This document shows positions 59,873-64,000 of a stretch of DNA of 64,000 bases, in pieces. The notes below the pieces were generated by a model. The model was not told where the DNA came from and did no database searches. It saw only the letters and a list, made by a program, of their open reading frames with translations. The translations under genes and the position numbers were made by a program. Positions within the stretch are counted from its first letter, which is position 1. Every line of letters begins with the position of its first letter. Source of the stretch: Ciborinia camelliae (taxonomy: Eukaryota; Ascomycota; Leotiomycetes; Helotiales; Sclerotiniaceae); NCBI GenBank assembly GCA_025890175.1, contig JANPYM010000004.1:2990800-3054799 (forward strand), in the 5' to 3' direction.

Positions 59873-61452
59873 ATGTCTGAAGCAATCACCGCCCTGGGGC
59901 ATGTATTTCCCAAACCACAGCTTGTCGTGCGAAACACAACTGAGTTTGACGAATTGAATGGTTCCTACCTCTCAGCCTTGGAAAGCGATATAAAACCAGC
60001 CTGCATCTTCCTTCCCAAGACTAAAGAAGAGGTTAAAGCCTTCGTCCAAACTGTCAGTCCATTTGTAGCGAGCGGTAATCTTGCGTTTGCTATCCGTGGT
60101 GCTGGACAAGTTCCACTTCCAGGTAGTGCCAATATCGAGAATGGTATTACTCTCGACCTCCGAAATCTGACTGGAGTGGAGTGTAAAGATGGTATTGTTT
60201 CAATTGCGGCAGGTGAGCGATGGAGTACAGTTTACCAGAAGCTGGCAGCTGAAGGACTTGGTGTGACTGGCAGCCGATCTGGAAATGGTGGTATTGGAGG
60301 TTTAGCCTTGGAAGGTACGTATGTACCTATGTGATTATAATGAATACCCACTAAGATTTTCCTGCAGGTGGTCTTTCCTTTTTTTCGTCTCGCGAAGGCT
60401 TTGTGAGCGACAATGTCGTCAACTATGAGGTCGTTTTAGCATCTGGTGAAATTATCAATGCCAACGCTTCTGAGAATTCCGATCTCTGGACCGCACTCCG
60501 AGGCGGCTCCAATAACTTCGGCATCGTTACGAGATTTGATATGAAGACATTCAAACAAGGACCGTTCTGGGGTGGCAGTGTATACTATTTCCCAGCGAGC
60601 TTCCCTAGTCAAATCGAGGCTCTAGTCAACGAAATCAAGAAACCGAATGCTTCAGAGGAGACACAGCTCATGGTTAGCATTGGCTATGCTGCCGCCTTTG
60701 GTATGATCGCATGTCAAAACCAAGTATACTATACGAAGGAAGCCACCGAAACTCCTCCTATTCTTGAACCATTCACGACAATACAGCCGCAGATTGATGC
60801 TCTAAATAGTTTGCGTGTATTAAATCTGACATCTGCTTCTTCGGAGCAAGCTGCTGATGGCCAAACTAGCCAAAGGTAAACTCCCTACTCCCCCATTTCT
60901 CTTTAAGTTACTCACAAAATTCGCTCGTCGTAATTGTCGTTGGTTGCTCTTAAACTGACTTGTATCAGGGTGTCGTATATGAACACAGTGATTAGAGCAG
61001 ATAGTGCTACTCTACAAGAGGCATCCACGATCTATACAACCTCCCTCTCGAACATCACGTCCATCACAGGACTTATCGGATCTCTGACTCTCCAGCCATA
61101 CCCTGTATCCTTGCTCCAAAAGTCTGTCGCGCATGGTGGAAATTCGTTGGGGTTGTCACCTTCTGATGGACCACTAGTCTCAATTTTACTTCTCACAACT
61201 TGGCAAAACAAGAGTGATGATGAAACAATTTTCAAAACAATGAGAGGCACACTTGAAAATATCAAAGCCGCAGCGGTTGCGAGGAATACTTCGGTTGATT
61301 ATGTGTTCATGAACTACGCCGCAGGTTTCCAAGACCCTATTTCATCGTACGGTGCTGAGAACAAAAGAAAATTGCAGAATGTGAGCAAGAAGTATGATCC
61401 GGAGGGATTGTTCCAGAAGGGTGTCCCAGGAGGGTTCAAACTCTTTGTTTGA
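59873..61452 (+). CDS. FAD-linked oxidoreductase, BBE-like
   Basis: Exons 59873-60314, 60368-60875 and 60969-61452 join in frame to 477 residues. The FAD-binding type-4 (PCMH) fold covers about residues 40-220: ACIFLPKTKEEVKAFV, ITLDLRNLTGV, GERWSTVYQKLAAEGLGVTG, RSGNGGIGGLALEGGLSFFS, VVNYEVVLASG, LRGGSNNFGIVTRF. The C-terminal BBE segment ends YDPEGLFQKGVPGGFKLF. Family members oxidise alcohols, sugars or alkaloid-like metabolites with FAD. The histidine that usually anchors FAD (GGH in the SGGH motif) is replaced: the text is IRGAGQ, so flavin is probably bound non-covalently or differently. No signal peptide is evident, unlike many fungal relatives. Genes beside it (MFS, P450 relics) suggest a broken-up cluster. 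Confidence 0.92.
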
Positions 61453-62486
61453 TGATAAGAATTATTCCTCGAGTATCAATAGTATGGCCGTTTTTGAAAT
61501 ATCAGATAGATTACCATTGTCAAATATTCGACATGAATTTGATCATTTGACATGTTTGTAAAAAGTAATCTGTAAACATATTAGTAACGGGAAGAATATA
61601 AGGACTGTTATCTGTAAGGATACAGAAAGGCTCTGTCAGTTGGAATACAGCAATCATCTTATCCGCTTCCGATGAACTTACTTTCAAAGGATATGGAAGC
61701 TGAGTATAATAAGCCATCAACTGATGTTTCGAATACGGCTTAGCGAGTCCAATGACGATTACTTGAAGTTGTTGCAACGGACTTACTCGATAACCGTCTT
61801 ATTGTTATAGAAGTAGAACCAAATGTTCTTCATTTTGATGTGTTTTAGGAAAAAGGGATGTTGATTGAAGATCTAAACTATGGCTGCTTATAAGCCAGAT
61901 TCCACGCTAATACTACGCTAGTCTAATGCCCCTGTTACTGCCCCTGTTACTGCCCCTGAATAGTCAATATAGCCAGTCACGTGATCACCTTCTATATTAG
62001 ATGGTGATCGATTCTTTCCTCTTCAGCATCGTTCTTTTATCTAATTGCAGACCTACGATTTCGATGTGACCCGTCGCGTATGACACAATCAACATTCCTT
62101 TTTCATAAAACACATCTATCTTATCTTATTTCTGGTACCTATACTTTTATACTTATAGGGATTGTGGTTCGGTTTGGTCGGAGAGGGGAGGGTGGTATGA
62201 TCTCGAGGATTAGATTAGATTAGGTTTGTTTTTTGGTTCGTGGTTCATGGTGATGGATGGATGGATGGATGGATGAGACGAGATTGAAAGTTTGAAGACA
62301 GGATTCATTGATGTGGAAAGAAATTTCGTTGATTTATTGATTTGTATGATTTAATTACCTTAGATACTTGCATCTTATGACTACTATTTGCAGTAAAAGT
62401 AAAATCTATTGAAAGGAGTGATTTCTATTTTTTATCTCATCCCATTTCATCCCATCCCATCCCATCCCATCCCATCCCATCCCAAA
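61453..62486. other. Intergenic
   Basis: No gene. It has three GCCCCTGTTACT-type units near 61926-61962, a (GGAT)n run near 62245-62272 and the (CCCAT)n array next to the GAD stop codon. Confidence 0.45.
62437..62483. repeat. (CCCAT)n microsatellite in GAD 3' end
   Basis: About nine CATCC/CCCAT units, one changed to CATTT, ending only three or four bases before the GAD stop codon on the minus strand. It must be part of the GAD 3' untranslated region. Confidence 0.85.
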
Positions 62487-64000
62487 TCAACAAACAGCCC
62501 TATGCACCCCCTCACTCAAAGGATTCTTCCCCCCCTTCCCCAACCCCTTTCCATGTCTAAGACCCACCGTCCCATATTGTTTTTCCGCACTCGCATGGCC
62601 CTTACTCAAATGTTTACCCAGCAGCCTAAGATCCTGCACATCACTCTCAATCAAAGACTGCGTCGTGGAACAAATATCCGAAATCAAACGATCCAAGAGA
62701 TCAAAACTCATACTCTCCCTTACCACCACTCTCAAAATCTCCGTCGTTTCTTCGCGCGGAGGGAGCGGATAGTTGGGGATGATGTATTGTTTGGCGCGGA
62801 GAAGATTCGAGATGGTTTCTTGTTGGAGGTGCGGGAATTCTTTCTGGAATTCGTCCGAGAAGCGGAAGGCCACGACGGGGAGTCCCGCGTTGTAGTCTGC
62901 CGATGTTTCGCCTTCTTTGTGGAAGATCGCGGCGTTGAGCCCGGAGAATGTATGTTCGCCTTTTGGACGGTGGATGTCGGATACGCAGGTGTACCATCCG
63001 GTGGCTTCGAGGGATTTGGAGAGCACCCGGGCGTTGCTCATGCAGTTTTCCATGATTTGACGGTAGCCCTTGAAACCTAGGTGGATGAGGTTATAGTATT
63101 GAGCGATAACTTGAGCACCAGGACGAGAGAAGTTGAGAGTGTAGGATTCTTCTGTTCCGCCTAGGTAATGGAGTTCGAAAACGAGATGTTTGGGGAGATA
63201 AGATTCATCGCGCCAGATAATCCATCCGACACCTGCGTATACGAGACCAAATTTATGACCGGATGTATTGATGGATTTGACTCTTGGGAGTTCGAAATTC
63301 CATTTCGATCCACCGGCTTGAGCATGGGTGAAGGGTGCCACAAATCCTCCCGAGGCAGCGTCGACATGAATTGGTATGTCAACTCCGGTCTTGGCTTCAT
63401 AATCATCCAGGATCTTGGAGATCTCTTCAACTGGCTCGTAGTGCCCAGTGTAGGTGCTTCCTAGGATCACGAATATCCCGATGGTGTTCTCATCGATATT
63501 TTCCTTGACCAATTCTGGATCAAGTCTATAATTAGACTTTTGGCACACTGGAAGGATTCTGGCTTCAACTTCAAAGTATCGGGCGAATTTCTCAAGAGCG
63601 ACTTGAGCATTGGATCCCATGATGATGTTTGGCTTGGATTTATCCTTTCCTTCAGCTTCACGCTTTTCTTGCCAACGTCTCTTCATGGCTAAGCCACCAA
63701 GATGGATAGCTTCTGAAGAACCAGTGGTTGCAGATCCAATCGCCTTCTCCCCTTTTTGTGCTCCCCACAGATTAGCGATAATGGAAACACATCGTGAATG
63801 CATTTGCATCATTGCTGGATATTCATCTGCATCAGACATATTTTTGGAAATATTTTCAAACATTAATTGTTCAGCATGAGTCTCCATGTATGTACCGACA
63901 AAACTGAAATCATCATGATTAGCAATTGCCAAATTAATTTACGTGCTCCAATTCAAAGAGTCGAACATACCTTGCCAAATTCAAATTAGGTCTGCCATCA
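62487..64000 (-). CDS. Glutamate decarboxylase, 5' end outside the window
   Basis: PLP enzyme converting glutamate to GABA in the cytosol. The large exon 62487-63903 and the piece 63971-64000 (ending NLNLA) join across a 67-base intron; the N-terminal exon(s) lie beyond 64000. Conserved marks: ATTGSSEAIHLGGLAMKRRW, HVDAASGGFVAPF with the PLP-contacting Asp, and SINTSGHKFGLVYAGVGW with the Schiff-base lysine, then NFSRPGAQVIAQYYNLIHLG. About 482 residues are present. The C-terminal tail is basic (GLRHGKGLGKGGKN), not obviously a calmodulin site. Fungal GAD is linked to stress and sporulation in known species. The frame is intact. Confidence 0.96.

Noticed and set aside
62409..63080. 223-codon plus-strand frame at the GAD 3' end
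   Set aside because: Begins in the CCCAT microsatellite and runs antisense to the conserved GAD exon.

Overview
The window is nuclear DNA of a filamentous ascomycete. Evidence seen: short GT-AG introns (about 40-290 bp), a 460-residue translation elongation factor 1-alpha gene with five coding introns, a non-reducing polyketide synthase, a RID/Masc1-type DNA methyltransferase, and a block at the left edge that is almost pure A+T. I infer a leotiomycete, probably Sclerotiniaceae (Botrytis/Sclerotinia/Monilinia-like), from general gene content and style; this is not proven here.

Layout. 1-1.05 kb is an AT-only block that ends abruptly inside a dispersed repeat. 1-5 kb has no gene. 5.0-6.1 kb holds a dienelactone-hydrolase gene. 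6.4-12.4 kb is accessory, repeat-rich DNA: a tandem pair of broken GIY-YIG-like genes, duplicated relics of an unknown minus-strand gene, a dispersed repeat of about 150 bp and a 190-bp tandem triplication. 13.1-16.0 kb holds two paralogous genes of an unnamed fungal family with a Gly-Tyr-Asp/Asn-His-Pro-Val motif. 18.3-20.5 kb is TEF1 (minus), followed by an inverted copy of its own last exon/intron junction. 21.5-22.6 kb is a decayed internal-repeat sequence. 24.5-30 kb is a dead metabolite locus: a reducing PKS missing its KS and most of its reductive region, plus a truncated GMC oxidoreductase, both minus strand.

31.1-32.4 kb encodes a repeat-built, Cys-rich protein. 33.5-34.3 kb is PTH2. 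35.9-39.5 kb is a 1129-residue RID-like cytosine methyltransferase. 39.5-42.5 kb is a gene-free spacer with short repeats. 42.5-49.5 kb is an apparently intact 10-exon non-reducing PKS (SAT-KS-MAT-PT-ACP-ACP-TE, 2092 residues). YIF1 and the SRP receptor alpha gene are divergently arranged at 49.9-53.6 kb. Satellite-like DNA follows, then a DHA2-type MFS transporter, two oppositely oriented P450 relics, a BBE-like flavoprotein gene and the 3' part of a glutamate decarboxylase gene running off the right edge.

Housekeeping genes (TEF1, PTH2, YIF1, SRP101, GAD) are intact and alternate with decaying accessory islands. Some lesions in duplicated genes look like C-to-T changes making stop codons, in a window that also carries a RID homologue. 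That fits repeat-induced point mutation but does not prove it. The strongest candidates for new biology are the GIY-YIG-like pair, the tandem-repeat Cys-rich protein, the inverted TEF1 fragment, and the intact NR-PKS whose nearest neighbours include no clear tailoring enzyme.
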